Shown piece after piece: positions 1 through 12,275 of a stretch of DNA of 64,000 nt. The position numbers were made by a program, and so were the translations under genes. Each line of letters begins with the position of its first letter. Position 1 is the stretch's first letter. The DNA comes from Nansenia antarctica. Taxonomy: Eukaryota > Chordata > Actinopteri > Argentiniformes > Microstomatidae. The notes under the pieces were generated by a model, which was given only the letters and a program-made list of their open reading frames with translations, was not told where the DNA came from and ran no database searches. The stretch lies in NCBI GenBank assembly GCA_963989245.1, contig OZ022339.1, positions 18,280,662 through 18,344,661 on the forward strand, read 5' to 3'.

Positions 1-170
1 GCACTGCCAGTTTACATTAGGGATGCAACCTCAGCACATATGTTCAAGTCAAGACTAAAAACCCATCCTTTTAATATTGCCTTTAAATGACTAAATCATT
101 AAATTAAAATGATAAAAACCAAGGAAAATCGCTATACAAATAAAATGTATTATTATTATTATTATTCATG
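1..170 (+). mobile_element. 3' end of an L2-like LINE (RT C-terminal tail plus 3' tail)
   Basis: The first 90 bases read as the C-terminal end of a LINE reverse-transcriptase ORF (ALPVYIRDATS..., ending NIAFK then TGA at 88-90). They are followed by an AT-rich 3' tail with a CGCTATACAAATAAA motif and a TTA microsatellite. The same tail recurs at 1905-2218 and 21525-21775. The copy is truncated by the window edge. Unlike the other two copies it lacks the internal duplication in the 3' tail. The clade (L2/Rex-type) is inferred from the tail style, not from a search. Confidence 0.75.
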
Positions 171-246
171 CCAGGGCCCAACAGTGCATCATGTGTAGAA
201 GGATGTCGCCAAGGTCTTCCACAGAGCAGGGGTGACCTTCTCTAAG

Positions 247-495
247 GGGCGGCTGTGGCGCAGGAGGTAGAGCTGCCGTCTCATGATCGCAAGGTTGTCA
301 GACCGGCGGTTCGAGCCCCGGCTGGCCACATGTCGAAGTGTCCTTGGGCAAGACACTGAACCCCAAATGACTCCCAGTCAGCGGGGCCGGTGCCATTGGT
401 GTGTGAATGTGTGTGTGAATGTGTGGGTGAATGGGTGAATGAGAGGCCGTTGTAAAGCGCTTTGGATAAAGGCGCTATATAAGTCAGTCCATTTA
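247..495 (+). mobile_element. tRNA-derived SINE, full-length
   Basis: The head has a pol III A box (TGGCGCAGGAGGTAGAG, about 255-271) and B box (GGTTCGAGCCC, about 308-318). The body (cttgggcaagacactgaacc) and the tail (gttgtaaagcgctttgg...ggcgctatataag) are typical of a common teleost tRNA-SINE. The tail resembles the 3' end of L2-like LINEs, consistent with LINE-driven mobilisation. Further copies are at 13619-13790 (- strand) and 21117-21338. Confidence 0.85.
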
Positions 496-1001
496 CTCTC
501 TTCAGCAGCAGCTCTCAGAGATCCAAACCGCTTTTCCATTTTCTACTTCATCCAAATCAGCTGTCAGAGCGCTAATAGTGAATTTTGCTAATTTCCTTGA
601 TGACACAAGCGGCCATAATCACAGGGCTCTTTCACTGAGATGAATGTAATCCTGACATTCTCCGTCTTTTCGCCCCCCCCCATAAATCTGATTCGTTTAT
701 ATATTTAACACTGACGTTTACGAACACACTCAGACACACATTCATTCCTTCTCTTTCCGCTGACTGTTCCAGATTACGGGCCGGTTACTTCAACAGCTCA
801 GAAGAACTTTGGATTTGGAGTGGAGAGGTGTTGACATTGATTAACCTTTCTGTTGAGTAAACCCCCGCCCCCCCCCCTTTGCTCAGAGACTACAGGTGGT
901 ACAGCCCCAGAGTTCTCTTTTACATTCCATTACCCCCCGACACCGCCTCACTGATAGGGGATGAGTTGGAACCGGTGCCAAAAGAGAAAGAATGTTTTTC
1001 G

Positions 1002-1003
<2 letters not shown>

Positions 1004-1031
<28 letters not shown>
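1004..1031. repeat. (CA)n microsatellite
   Basis: An uninterrupted ACACAC run of about 28 bp. A poly-C plus CA compound tract of the same kind is at 1566-1616. Confidence 0.9.
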
Positions 1032-1032
<1 letters not shown>

Positions 1033-1570
1033 TAATGCAGTTCGTCCTGCCATCCTAGTGCACCATACCACCCTCCCCTCACCCAAGTTCTCACAGCCCC
1101 ACCCCCCCGCCACCCCTTTCCTGCAGTCTCACCCCCCCCCCCCCCACTCCTACCCAATTAGTCTTCCTCTCCCCGGTCATATTGGCCCGGTCGTTGCGTG
1201 GTCCCTGGCTGTTCCTTTGTGGTGCCGCCCATCCTTCAGGAGGAGGCGTTATTGCCCAGGCTAGGATCACAAAGAAGCAGAGCCATGGGTTTATGGTAAT
1301 TGATTATGATCCTGGTCTGTGGCTGTGACCGGTCGGCGTGCAGAGACAGAGAGAGAGATAGAGAGGGACGGTGGGGGGGTGGGGGGGGGATAAACAGGTT
1401 TTATGGAAGGACGCACAGCTGGACAGCCCAGGCATTTAAAAAGACTGAGGGGTAGATCACCTTGACTACCGCCATGTCATGTCCAGTCCTGGAGGGCATT
1501 GGGGGGGGGACTAATGTTGTTGAGATGCTGACTCTTCCTCCCATCCCAGATGTCAGATGTAGCCAGCCCC

Positions 1571-1601
<31 letters not shown>

Positions 1602-1904
1602 ACACACTCACACACACTCTGGTTGCTTTTTCATCTGTTATTGATGCATATCAGTGGGTGGGCTGGCTGGCTGTGTGACAGCTAGGCGCTGTGGATCAAT
1701 TTGTTTGTCATAACAAAGTTAACTAGTACCAGCACCAGTGGCCATCGCATTTAGAGTGCATTAGAAATAACCTAAAAAAACAAACATTATTTTACATTCA
1801 AATGAAAACATACCCACCCATGGTCGCTATAGCAACTCATTAACATCATCATCCAATATCTGACATTCTGCTACAGGCATTAGTGGCTATACTAATTTGC
1901 TAGA

Positions 1905-2218
1905 AGAGATTTGGTGAGGCTGCATTCTCATGTTATGCACCCAAATTGTGGAATGCACTGCCAGTTTACATTAGGGATGCAACCTCAGAAAATATGTTCA
2001 AATCAAGACTAAAAACCCATCTTTTTAATATTGCCTTTAAATGACTAAATCATTAAATTAAGATTATAAAAACCCATCCTTTTAATATTGCCTTTAAATT
2101 ACAAAATAATTAAATTAAGATTATATAATGATTAAAGCACTTTGAGCTGCAACGTTTGCAGGAAAAGCGCTATACAAATAAAGTTATTATTATTATTATT
2201 ATTATTATTATACAATAC
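1905..2218 (+). mobile_element. L2-like LINE 3' fragment (RT tail)
   Basis: From about 1908 the + strand encodes a LINE RT C-terminus with the motif APKLWNALPVYIRD, ending FNIAFK at a TGA near 2043. The 3' tail contains a tandem duplication of the segment aaaacccatc...gcctttaaat. It ends in a CGCTATACAAATAAAG motif and a (TTA)n microsatellite. The first copy in the window lacks the duplication and the third (21525-21775) has it, which marks a subfamily. This is a 5'-truncated dead copy. Confidence 0.8.
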
Positions 2219-3445
2219 TGTAGATCTTTCATTAAAAATCTGCCCCAAAAATGGACGGACACAATCGCAAACAAGCTAGCCATCAGTGTTCCATTTGCAG
2301 CTACGATAGAGAGGAAATGAGGTTTGTCTCATCTGATTGTTGTATACATTTCATTTAGGGGAAAAAGAAAATATCAAATATATGTATTAGGCAGAAGAGA
2401 TGAATAGGATGACAGACTCAGAGTTTGTCATGCTTGTAAACTGTTCTCCTTTTTCAAAAGATAATGAAATACCTTCTCTATACAATCTGAAGACGGCACG
2501 GCTGCCTTGTTCTATTTTCTATTTAGATACTTTAATAATTCGACTACAGGATGTAGTGAGAGATACTCTGATTTCTTGGGACAAAGCCAATTCGATTTAG
2601 TGTCCTTCATCTCTCGTAAACATATATTAGCTTTAACCTTTTTAAAGGGTAAAACAGTAGTCATGGTGATGCCTTTTATCACAACCCCGCCCCCCGCGCG
2701 ACTGCAACTTTCTCTCCTGTCTTAAACGTCTGCTAGAGACATCTGCTATTCATTGAATACTGAATTGAGTTATTTCATTCCGCTGGGAATGTTTTGTTCT
2801 TTATGTAGGTACGGAGAGCTTCTCATCTACAAGCGTGCATGTTTCATGTTTCAGGGTGGATTGGTAACCAGAGGATGTCAGTTTCATTCTCATTAGGCTA
2901 ATCCGTTTATTTATTTTCTCGAAAAACCAGTCACTTCACTAAGAACCTAACTTGTCAACTCCAATCAAAATAAGATGTAGTCTGAGAGCTGTATTATCTA
3001 GATAACGCTGCTGTAACTAGGACCTGCCCGGATCATGTGCCTGTGCTTGTGTGTGCACAGAGGTGTGTGTGCGTGCGTGCGTGCATGTGTGTGTGTGTGC
3101 CCAAAGCTATGCGCACTCAACTCTGTTTGAGCAGTAACACCCCTGGCGTTGCCTAGTGTGCTCTGACAGACAGCAGTGAGCTGCGTTAGCTAGGCATAAG
3201 CCCTCTTTGTAGAGGAACGCTACCTTTCATATCAAGTACCGTGCGTAATGTCCCCTGCTACAGTGTCTGCGCTGAGGCAGATCAAAACACACTGTCTGTT
3301 CGGATATGTTCTCTATTTTGTTTGTTTTGTGTGTGTGTTTGTGTCTGTTTTCTTTGTGGCTATGGCTGGTTGTTGTTAGTTCTACAGTCGTGGTTTGGGG
3401 AGGAAGCAGAGGAGAGCATGGTTGAGTTGTGTTGTGTCCATCATT

Positions 3446-3858
3446 GTCACTGATATTATAACTGTCACTGATATTATAACTGTTACTGATATTATAACTG
3501 TCACTGATATTATAACTGTCACTGATATTATAACGGTCACTGATATTATAACTGTCACTGATATTATAACTGTCACTGATATTATAACTGTCACTGATAT
3601 TATAACTGTTACTGATATTATAACTGTTACTGATATTATAACGGTCACTGATATTATAACGGTCACTGATATTATAACTGTCACTGATATTATAACTGTT
3701 ACTGATATTATAACTGTCACTGATATTATAACTGTCACTGATATTATAACTGTCACTGATATTATAACTGTCACTGATATTATAACTGTCACTGATATTA
3801 TAACGGTCACTGATATTATAACTGTCACTGATATTATAACTGTTACTGATATTATAAC
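3446..3858. repeat. 18-bp minisatellite, about 23 units
   Basis: Tandem units of TGTCACTGATATTATAAC with C/T and T/G variants at two positions. Because 18 is a multiple of 3 and the unit lacks stops in some frames, the array is open on both strands. The resulting repetitive peptides are artefacts. Confidence 0.95.
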
Positions 3859-4314
3859 CTTGAGAGACTCCGTGACATTCTAGGTGTTATAACTGGCTCT
3901 CGTCCAGGAAAATAGTTTTCCAGAGTGGCACCAACACTTGGCTGGTGTAGAACCACTTACGTAGGGGCTGGAGGCAGGATTATCGTGACCCAACCAAGAT
4001 AGAACCTAATCCAACCAAGATAGAAATCGGTGTATTATTAATGTATCCGATTTGTTTAACTGCAATGTGATCGATACCAGCGTAGTCAATGCTAGGTAGC
4101 TGGCTATATCGACTTACAACAATGGCTAACATTAACATCATTCAGTGTTAATAATAATCAAAACATATTAGGTAATTTTTTAAACCTTTCTTCTTGAACG
4201 TAATTGCCGTCCAGAAGAAGACATGACTACAGAAACACTTAGTCACATATTTTCTGGTCTCTAAAAAACTTGAACTTAAGATGTTAATGTTAGACTTTGT
4301 TGTAAGCCAGCTCG

Positions 4315-4319
<5 letters not shown>

Positions 4320-4394
<75 letters not shown>

Positions 4395-4412
4395 TGGTGT
4401 GTGTGTGTGTAG
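4320..4412. repeat. (GT)n microsatellite, about 90 bp
   Basis: A nearly pure GT run, interrupted by two GG near its 3' end. Confidence 0.95.
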
Positions 4413-4765
4413 AGCATACTGGTAAAAGAGAAGAGCAACCAGTGGTTTTGTTTAACCTCTGTCACGTCTCTGAGGTTTGTTGTTTTAGACGAGGAGAAGT
4501 AACAAAGCTAATTTGGACAACCTAGCTTTATTTAATAAAGAGAGAGGGGTCACATTCCACATCTACGCTTAGTGTAGTAAGTCATTAAGCAGTGTGGCTC
4601 TGTGAGTTCAACCAGTTGAACAGGGGATGTGTTATTGTGCTTTCACAGTTCTCATCAACCACCATCAATGAGGGTGAAGCATGAAAATGTGCCATTTGAT
4701 ATTGCCATTAATCTATCTCTAGATTCGTTTTTTTAATTGTTACTTACCCCCCCCCCCCCCTTCAG

Positions 4766-4909
4766 GAGGAGCAGAACCGAGGCAAGCCCAACTGGGAGCA
4801 CCTGAACGAGGACCTGCATGTTCTGATCACGGTGGAGGACACACAGAACCGGGCCGAGATCAAGCTGAAGCGGGCTGTGGAGGAGGTCAACAAACTACTG
4901 GTGCCTGCG
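4766..4909 (+). CDS. qki: qki coding exon: C-terminal part of the KH domain
   Basis: This 144-bp exon, phase 0 at both ends, encodes 48 residues beginning EEQNRGKPNWEHLNEDLHVL and ending VNKLLVPA. This is the C-terminal half of the STAR-type maxi-KH domain of Quaking, which binds ACUAAY-containing RNA to control splicing, stability and transport of mRNAs. The acceptor is a C-rich tract followed by TTCAG (4761-4765). The donor is GCG|GTGAGT. The sequence is nearly identical to vertebrate QKI, with an Asn where mammals have Lys before KLLVPA. A run of about 14 cytosines forms the polypyrimidine tract. A GTGC-rich microsatellite starts 10 bases after the donor. The paralog (qkia, qkib or qki2) was not resolved. 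Confidence 0.95.
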
Positions 4910-4918
4910 GTGAGTCTG

Positions 4919-5031
4919 CGCGTGCGTGCGTGTGTGTGTGCGTGCGTGCGTGCGTGCGTGCGTGCGTGTGTGTGTGTGTCCGTGTGCGTGTGTGTGCGTC
5001 CGTGTGAGAGGCAGAGAGAGAGAGAGAGAGA
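4919..5031. repeat. GTGC/GT microsatellite followed by a GA run
   Basis: A CGTG/TGTG compound tract 10 bases downstream of a qki donor site, then a short GAGA run. Confidence 0.9.
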
Positions 5032-5540
5032 TAGCATGGTTTGCTTTTTGCTGATCCGCATTTTCTGCCTTTCGTTTCCTGGTGTCACTTGATGAATAGG
5101 AAGTGAGACATTCCTTCGTCCCTCTTTAAAAAGGGGAAGTGTCGGTCTGGGCCTGCAGCCTGCAGCCTGCAGGGTGGTGTAATCTTGGTCTGCAGTCCGC
5201 CAGCTTCCTTTAGTCCCATTTTGTCTGAATGTGCTATTCACAGATTCATCTACAAGTAGGATATCAAATCCTGATGGGGTGGGGGTGGGGGGTTACAGTT
5301 AACGTGACACGGGAGGGTCTCCATCACTCGGATCATGTGCCTGGCCCCTTAGGAGCGCTTATGAAAGCTGTCATACATAGATCTGGTCAGCCTGCTAACG
5401 GAGAGAGCGTGACCGGTGTGCCGTGCTACTGTCCTGTAGCTGGCCTCCCTGATCAAATGACCACTCCTCCTCTAAATGAACGGAGAACACAAGACAGCCA
5501 TGTCAGCTGAGGCAGGGGGCACCTGGCTGGGGCTGGGAGG

Positions 5541-6975
5541 GGTGGGGCGTACCTAGGTGCATGTTAGAGGGGTGTGGTGGTACCGAGGGGCATGTTAGAA
5601 AGGTGTGGTGGTACCTAGGTGCATGTTAGAGGGGGGTGGTGGTACCTAGGTGCATGTTAGAAGGCTGTGGTGGTACCTAGGTGGTGTTAGAAGGGTGTGG
5701 TGGTACCTAGGGGCATGTTAGAAGGGTGTGATGGTACCTAGGTGCATGTTAGAGGGGTGTGGTGGTACCTAGGTGCATGTTAGAGGGGTGTGGTGGTACC
5801 TAGGTGGTGTTAGAGGGGGGTGGTGGTACCTAGGGGCATGTTAGAGGGGGGTGGTGGTACCTAGGTGGTGTTAGAGGGGTGTGGTGGTACCTAGGTGCAT
5901 GTTAGAGGGGTGTGGTGGTACCTAGGTGCATGTTAAAGGGGGATGGTGGTACCTAGGGGCATGTTAGAGGGGGGTGGTGGTACCTAGGTGGTGTTAGAGG
6001 GGGATGGTGGTACCTAGGTGCATGTTAGAGGGGTGTGGTGGTACCTAGGTGGTGTTAGAAGGGTGGGGTGGTACCTAGGTGCATGTTAGAGGGGTGTGGT
6101 GGTACCTAGGTGGTGTTAGAAGGATGTGGTGGTACCTAGGTGCATGTTAGAAGGGTGTGGTGGTACCTAGGGGCATGTTAGAGGGGGATGGTGGTACCTA
6201 GGTGGTGTTAGAGGGGGGTGGTGGTACCTAGGTGGTGTTAGAGGGGTGTGGTGGTACCTAGGGGCATGTTAGAGGGGTGTGGTGGTACCTAGGTGGATGT
6301 TAGAGGGGGGTGGTGGTACCTAGGTGCATGTTAGAGGGGTGGGGTGGTACCTAGGTGGTGTTAGAGGGGTGGGGTGGTACCTAGGTGCATGTTAGAGGGG
6401 GGTGGTGGTACCTAGGGGCATGTAAGAGGGGTGTGGTGGTACCTAGGGGCATGTTAGAGGGGTGGGGTGGTACCTAGGGGCATGTTAGAGGGGTGGGGTG
6501 GTACCTAGGTGCATGTTAGAAGGGTGGGGTGGTACCTAGGTGCATGTTAGAGGGGTGTGGTGGTACCTAGGTGGTGTTAGAAGGATGTGGTGGTACCTAG
6601 GTGCATGTTAGAGGGGTGTGGTGGTACCTAGGTGGTGTTAGAGGGGTGTGGTGGTACCTAGGTGGTGTTAGAGGGGGGTGGTGGTACCTAGGTGCATGTT
6701 AGAGGGGGGTGGTGGTACCTAGGTGCATGTTAGAGGGGGGGGGTGGTACCTAGGTGCATATTAGAGGGGGGTGGTGGTACCTAGGTGGTGTTAGAGGGGG
6801 GTGGTGGTACCTAGGGGCATGTTAGAGGGGGGTGGTGGTACCTAGGTGCATGTTAGAGGGGGGTGGTGGTACCTAGGTGGTGTTAGAAGGGGGTGGTGGG
6901 GCGTACCTAGGTGCAGGTTAGAGGGGTGTGGTGGAGCGTACCTAGGTGGTGTTAGAGGGGTGTTGTAGTAGGTTG
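5541..6975. repeat. 30-31-bp minisatellite, about 46 units
   Basis: Each unit contains GGTACCTAGG, then one of three variant blocks (TGCATGTTAGA, GGCATGTTAGA or TGGTGTTAGA), then a G-rich linker. The variant blocks alternate irregularly, giving a variant-repeat code. The first unit and the last two carry GCGTACC or AGCGTACC in place of GGTACC. The array is G-rich on the + (transcribed-sense) strand, so the intronic RNA would be G-rich. Confidence 0.95.
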
Positions 6976-8084
6976 TAGTCAACAGGGAGAGGTTACCAAC
7001 CGTGTGTTAGTTAGTTGGATGGCGGCTCGGGTCGTCTTGGGGGAAATGACTCACTTGCTAATAAGGGACACACAGGAAGGAAATGATATCATGTGTGATC
7101 GTGTGATTCTCATCACAGGACCCTGATGTAATATTTGACTTTGTGTGATCGTCAGCAGAGCAGTCCATGCTCTGGGTCCAGTCGTGTGGTCTGAGCCCAG
7201 AACTTGAGTTCACCTCAGCTCTCCTATAGTGTTTTACCCCTTTTGATATATCCCAAAGTCTGAAGCAGGGTACAAAGCATTAACATTTTGATTTGGTTTG
7301 ATAGTTCTTGTCACGCCTAACTTGGATACTTACATCACAGGATGTTGTGGAAACTAGGTTCCAAATGGTGGGCCTGATTAGCATGTCTAAAAGTCAACGT
7401 CTTACACCAACCCATGTAGGCATATAGCATAGCTTTAACTTAATTTTAGCTTAGCTTAACTTAGCTTTAACTCTAATTGCTGTCAGTGAGATTTGGGTGG
7501 TTCAAGTGTTGAGTCCACATAATTGAGGAAAGTGTTTTGACAAGTCTTCAACTTAGTTCTTTTTTAATTTTAGATTTAATTTTAGATTGTTGTTCTTCAG
7601 AGCAGATTGATTCATTTTAATTCAGAGGGTGTTTAGAGGCCTATGCCGCTATCACACTACAGTAATAAAACTATGGCTCCTCCGCGCTGGGCTGCCATGG
7701 CAACTGCCCCCTGGACACCCAGAATAAGTATGCCACTCGCCCTCAGGCTTCCGTGGCAACAGGCAGCAGTGTTCTGGTTCTAAAACTGGAGGACCGCAGC
7801 ATCCTAGAACCAGAACACAGAGGAACAGTCAGGTCTCCCTCTACGGTGCAGTTCACTCCCAAGTATGTTTCCTCGTCTCCTGCCTCCTCTCCCCACTCTC
7901 CTGGTGTTTGTCATACATAGACGAGATTGTGGCGTGCTGCCGTAGTCTAATTTGTCCCACCATAGTCTCATAACGGACCAAAAAGTATTTTTGCACCGTT
8001 TTTTGGGCCAATTTTCGCAAAAAGAATTACTGACACTGTTTCACCTGCCACAGTCTCACAAGATCCAGTGTGAAACACTGTCTC

Positions 8085-8395
8085 CTCTCCTGTCTCCTCT
8101 CTCCTGTCCTCTGTCTCCTCTGTCTCCTCTCTCCTGTCTCTTCTCTCCTGTCTCCTCTCCTCCCCTCTCTCCTGCCCCCTCCCCTCTCTCCTGTCCCCTC
8201 TCTCCTCTCCTCTCTCCTGCCCCCTCCCCTCTCTCCTGTCCCTTCTCTCCTCTTCTCTCACCTGCCACCTCTCTCCTGCCCCCTCCACTCTCTCCTCTCC
8301 TCTATCCTGTCCCTTCTCTCCTCTTCTCTCACCTGCCACCTCTCTCCTCCCTCCTGTCCTCTCTCCTCCCTCCTGTACCCTCTCTCCTCTCTCGT
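8085..8395. repeat. Polypyrimidine CTCTCCTGTCC-type degenerate tandem repeat
   Basis: About 310 bp of almost pure pyrimidine on the + strand, built from CTCTCCTGTCC, CTGCCCCCTC and CACCTGCCAC variants. Long open frames on both strands are compositional. Confidence 0.9.
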
Positions 8396-9167
8396 TTGGG
8401 CGTAGAGGCTGTGTGTGTGATGTGCTGCCCTCCCCACCCTGTGGTAAAACCCATTAGCCATGTTAGCCTCTGGGGGCTCGTCACAGACAAAGAAACGAGA
8501 CGTCCTTCCATGTTTGCCTAATCTAACATCCAGCATCTCACTCCCTTAAAGAGTTTCCTAATCCCATCTGAAACGTCCATCTAGATGAAACCCACTTCTG
8601 ATCCCCTGTTGAGCAGTGGAGCTAACACAGTTGGATCACGTGGTCCATCCCGTGGAGCTACTGTAGATGGCTGATAGCTGCACAGTTATCAATATTCATC
8701 TTCATCACCATCATCACCATCAGCAACCACCGCTAGAGGCAATAACAAAACAGTAAACCCATCGTCCCCTACGATGATGTGGTCTTCTATGAAAGGAGAG
8801 TCATTGAGAAACCTGTGAATGAAGCAAGATGCTTCTTGATAAAAGTTGGACTATGACACTCTGGTCGTCTCTGTCTTACAGTGTTGTGTCCCAGGGTGCA
8901 CTGGGAGGTCCTTCCTCTTGGTGTGATCACGTTCTTTGACCAAAGTGAAACATTATTTCACTGATTTGATCGGTGAGGGACAACGGGCATTGAAGGCAGC
9001 CCCACACACATTCCCTCCCAAAGAAGTGTGAAGTAGACAAGTGCAGTGTCTGACTTCATCATTAAACAATACTTCCGGCTCGGAGGGTCCTCCAGGTTAA
9101 GGCCACTGATCAGAATCACAATCACGAATGTCTTTTATTACCTCAATGTACGGATACAAAGAGTAAA

Positions 9168-9245
9168 ATTCTTGGATTTACATTTACATTTACATTTTTG
9201 GCATTTAGCAGACGCCTTATTCCAAAGCGACTTTACAATCGATAC
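9168..9245. repeat. Dispersed teleost repeat (catttagcagacgcc type)
   Basis: Three ACATTT repeats are followed by ggcatttagcagacgcc and ccaaagcgactttaca. This short motif is very common in fish genomes. The assignment comes from recognition only. Confidence 0.55.
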
Positions 9246-9852
9246 ATTTGACTAAGCAAGTGAATCATCAATCCACCAGTCGTAGCAGGAAGAGTAATCC
9301 AGCTCAGGCCCGGGGCCATTGGGTTCAGGTTCAGGTTCAATAGACATTGGCATTGCAGCAGAAATACCAAATCAATAAAAGGATAAGCAGGATAACAACA
9401 AAAGCTGTAGGCCTACATACAATAGTATCAATAATAGAATAGGTGATAGCAGTAGAATACCAATCAGCATATCAACATTGTTAACGTAAACAACATTAGG
9501 GAAAGTAATTCATATCAGGTTGTGTAAAAACGCTGATGTAGGTTGCGGTGAGACATGACACACTGTCATACGGTGTGTGACGTGGTGCAAAGATGGAGCA
9601 GTGTTCAGGTAGGTAGTGACCAAGTAGTCAAGTCGTCATCATATGGATTGTTAATGCAGTGGGGATGCAGTGTGGGGTTGCCTTACCCCAGTGCGTGTCC
9701 CTAGGAGCCTGATGGCTTGTGGGAAATAGCTGTTATGATATGAGGAATACCACTGGTGCTGTTATTATAATATGACACCCTGGTATGCCATGGAACTTTG
9801 GTCCTGGCTGATATTCTTCTGGTAAGGCGCCGATCATCTGGACACACGTAGG

Positions 9853-9855
<3 letters not shown>

Positions 9856-9883
<28 letters not shown>

Positions 9884-10075
9884 ACGCGCACACACACACA
9901 TAAACATACACACACACACGCACACACACACACACACACTCGTTTGATATAAGATGCCTTTACTCCAAACACACATTTCACCAATAGGCTAAAACTAAAT
10001 ATTTGCACAGACACGTACACACGCACGCACACACACACACGTGCGTGCGTGTAAGTGCACGTGCGTGTTTGCGCA
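9856..10075. repeat. CA/CG compound microsatellites
   Basis: Two clusters of CACACA with CACGCA interruptions (9856-9942 and 10012-10075). The second includes an inverted switch from CACGCAC to GTGCGTG. Confidence 0.9.
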
Positions 10076-10764
10076 TGTATGCATGTCTTTGTGATTCCCA
10101 GCTCCCAAACATAGCCATCCGCAACAGATTGAAGCAATTCCTCAAAATTATGCATGACTCAAATTCTCTGCAATAACAGAGATGAGAGAGGATGTGCTTA
10201 TCAGAATGTGGCATTCATGCATTCATACATAAGGATCAGATGTATTGGCACATACTGTCTTTGGACTGTCCTCAGTCCAGAGAGATGTGATAATCTATTT
10301 CTGAATCGTTCTGTTCAAATATTTAGTCATTCAATGTGATCTCCAGCACGGCTAGAATCTAAATCTGTGTGTGTTGTCTTCAACGATTGATTCGAATTGA
10401 TTTCATTGTGTTTGTGTGGATGTTCAGTTCAACAGTAGGAGGAAGTACAACTGGAGCGTTAGGTTTAGTCTACACATCTGAGAGCAACGATAGAAGGGGA
10501 AACTCTTAACAGCAAACTCTGCCACCTGCTGTAATGCTGTCACTGCTATCAGTGGAGCCCCCCCCCCTTCTATCTCTCCCCACCTCTGCCTGTGCCCCCA
10601 CAGCAGTTGGAGTAGCCGTGTCTGAACGCTAACGGTAACTGTCTGGCTGGTGAAGGAGCTGCTTTAATTAAAGTCCTGTCTGTCAGCCTGGCTCCTGGCC
10701 CCCACTAAACTGACAGATACAGCCTGCTCTAATTGTCAGGGTCCAAAGATAAAGTGGGATTCAA

Positions 10765-10783
10765 ATGGTGTGGGTGTGGGTGT

Positions 10784-10823
<40 letters not shown>

Positions 10824-10883
10824 TGGGTGTGCGTGTGGTGTGCGTGCGTGTGTGTGTGTCTATTGTGTTAGTGCTAGAGAGGG

Positions 10884-10931
<48 letters not shown>

Positions 10932-11000
10932 TGTATGTGCATGCGTGCTTTTGGTGTGTGTGTGTGTGTGTGCGCGGTGTGTGCGTGCGTGCGTGCGTCT
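10765..11000. repeat. (GT)n compound microsatellite containing a unique 27-bp core
   Basis: Long GT tracts flank a non-repetitive core at 10860-10886 (ctattgtgttagtgctagag...). The core recurs at 12252-12278 and inverted at 12023-12049, each time inside GT or CA repeats. A separate CA tract lies at 11090-11120. Confidence 0.9.
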
Positions 11001-11540
11001 CTCTTGCCCTCCAACCCACCCCTCAGGCTCGGCCAGCTGTGCCACTACAATATTTGAACATCGGCGAACCTGAGCAAACACGCACTCACTCACACACATA
11101 CACACACACACACACACACCCGCCACTTGGACCTGAATCTTCCAGCCCGGGCCCTAGCCTCTCAGTCAAGTCAAACACCTGCTTAGCTCCTCGGGCGTGT
11201 GGAATATCTACACTTGACAGTTTTGATTGGCTGTCTGGCTGTCGTAACCTTTTTTTTATCTCTTCTCCGTATCTGCCTCGCTTGTTTTTCTCTCTGTTCT
11301 CTCTCTCACTCTTGTCATGCACCCCGCTCCGACGTTCATACCCTCTCACCACCTGTCCTACTTTTCTACTCTGCCGGTATTAAAGCCGGCGTTCAAACAA
11401 ATCCGGGGTTTCGGGATAAAAAAGAAAAAACTCCACTCTCAATCGTGACTGTACGGTACGCTCTCTTCCTGCATCGATGCTTCCCTGTTTCACGATAAGA
11501 GTGTTGTGTGCAAGGGGGTCGTTGAGAAACACTTGTTTTT

Positions 11541-11656
11541 TTTTATGTGTTATTTTTTTCTGAGTGGGACAGTTCCACTCATAGTTTTCTTTTTTTAGAG
11601 ATAGACACAGTAGAGATTTTTGACAGGAAGGATGGGTGAGAGAGAGAGAGAAGGGA

Positions 11657-11660
<4 letters not shown>
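11541..11660 (-). mobile_element. SINE fragment, - strand (3' part)
   Basis: The sequence gtgggacagttccactcata...gacaggaaggatgggtgag matches the 3' half of the SINE at 38437-38620. It then runs into a GA microsatellite. The promoter boxes are absent. Confidence 0.6.

Positions 11661-11715
<55 letters not shown>
11661..11715. repeat. (GA)n microsatellite
   Basis: About 55 bp of GAGA extending from the SINE fragment's own GA-rich segment, which likely seeded it. Confidence 0.9.
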
Positions 11716-11719
<4 letters not shown>

Positions 11720-11841
11720 TAGGTGAGTGAGGGGGAGAGCATGGTTGGAGTATTAGGAGTGAAGACAGCGCTTCAAGAGGGGCCGAACAAAAGCCCACTG
11801 GTTTGTGGGAGTTCCCTTCTGTTCCCTCTGCAGCACAATAG

Positions 11842-12049
11842 GCACACACACACACACACACACACTCACAAAACACACACACACACACACACTCACAAAA
11901 CACTCACAAAACACACACACGGCACACGCGCACGCACTCACACACATGCACACACATTCACACACATGCACACACACTCACACACACGCGCACGCACTCA
12001 CACAGTCACACACTCACACACACAGCCCTCTCTAGCACGAACACAATAG
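11842..12049. repeat. CA compound microsatellite with CACTCACAAAA units
   Basis: CACACA tracts with CTCACAAAACA and CACGCGCACGCA interruptions. It ends in the inverted copy (12023-12049) of the 27-bp core seen at 10860 and 12252. Confidence 0.9.
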
Positions 12050-12143
12050 GTTCTCTCTTGCATGACATGTTGTTCTGTTTCTGAGAGCAGAGGAGAGGAG
12101 CCAGTCTGAGTTCAGATGGGCGTGAGACTGCGTGCGTGCGTGA

Positions 12144-12275
12144 GTGAGTGTGTGTGTGTGTGTGTGTGTGTGCACTTGTGTGCACTTGTGTGTGCGTGTG
12201 TGTGTGTGTGCGTGTGAGTGTGAGTGTGCGTGTACGTGTGCGTGTGTGTGTCTATTGTGTTAGTGCTAGAGAGGG

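Larger units (their letters stand above)
171..4765. other. qki: Intron of qki upstream of the KH exon
   Basis: No coding exon of the QUA1 or N-terminal KH region was found here, so those exons lie upstream of the window. The interval holds a SINE, CA tracts (1004-1031 and 1585-1616), a LINE tail, an 18-bp minisatellite and a GT tract, all listed separately. The remainder (about 2220-3440 and 3860-4310) shows nothing I recognise. Short open frames here are repeat-driven. Confidence 0.7.

Noticed and set aside
3382..3883. Long open frames on both strands over the 18-bp array
   Set aside because: The peptide is a pure repeat of the minisatellite unit and has no splice context. It is a compositional artefact.
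7952..8536. Ser/Leu/Pro-rich and Glu/Arg-rich frames of up to 189 codons
   Set aside because: They are produced by the polypyrimidine repeat and its complement. There is no conserved domain.
9046..9255. 69-codon frame over the catttagcagacgcc repeat
   Set aside because: It runs through a known type of dispersed fish repeat and is not a gene.
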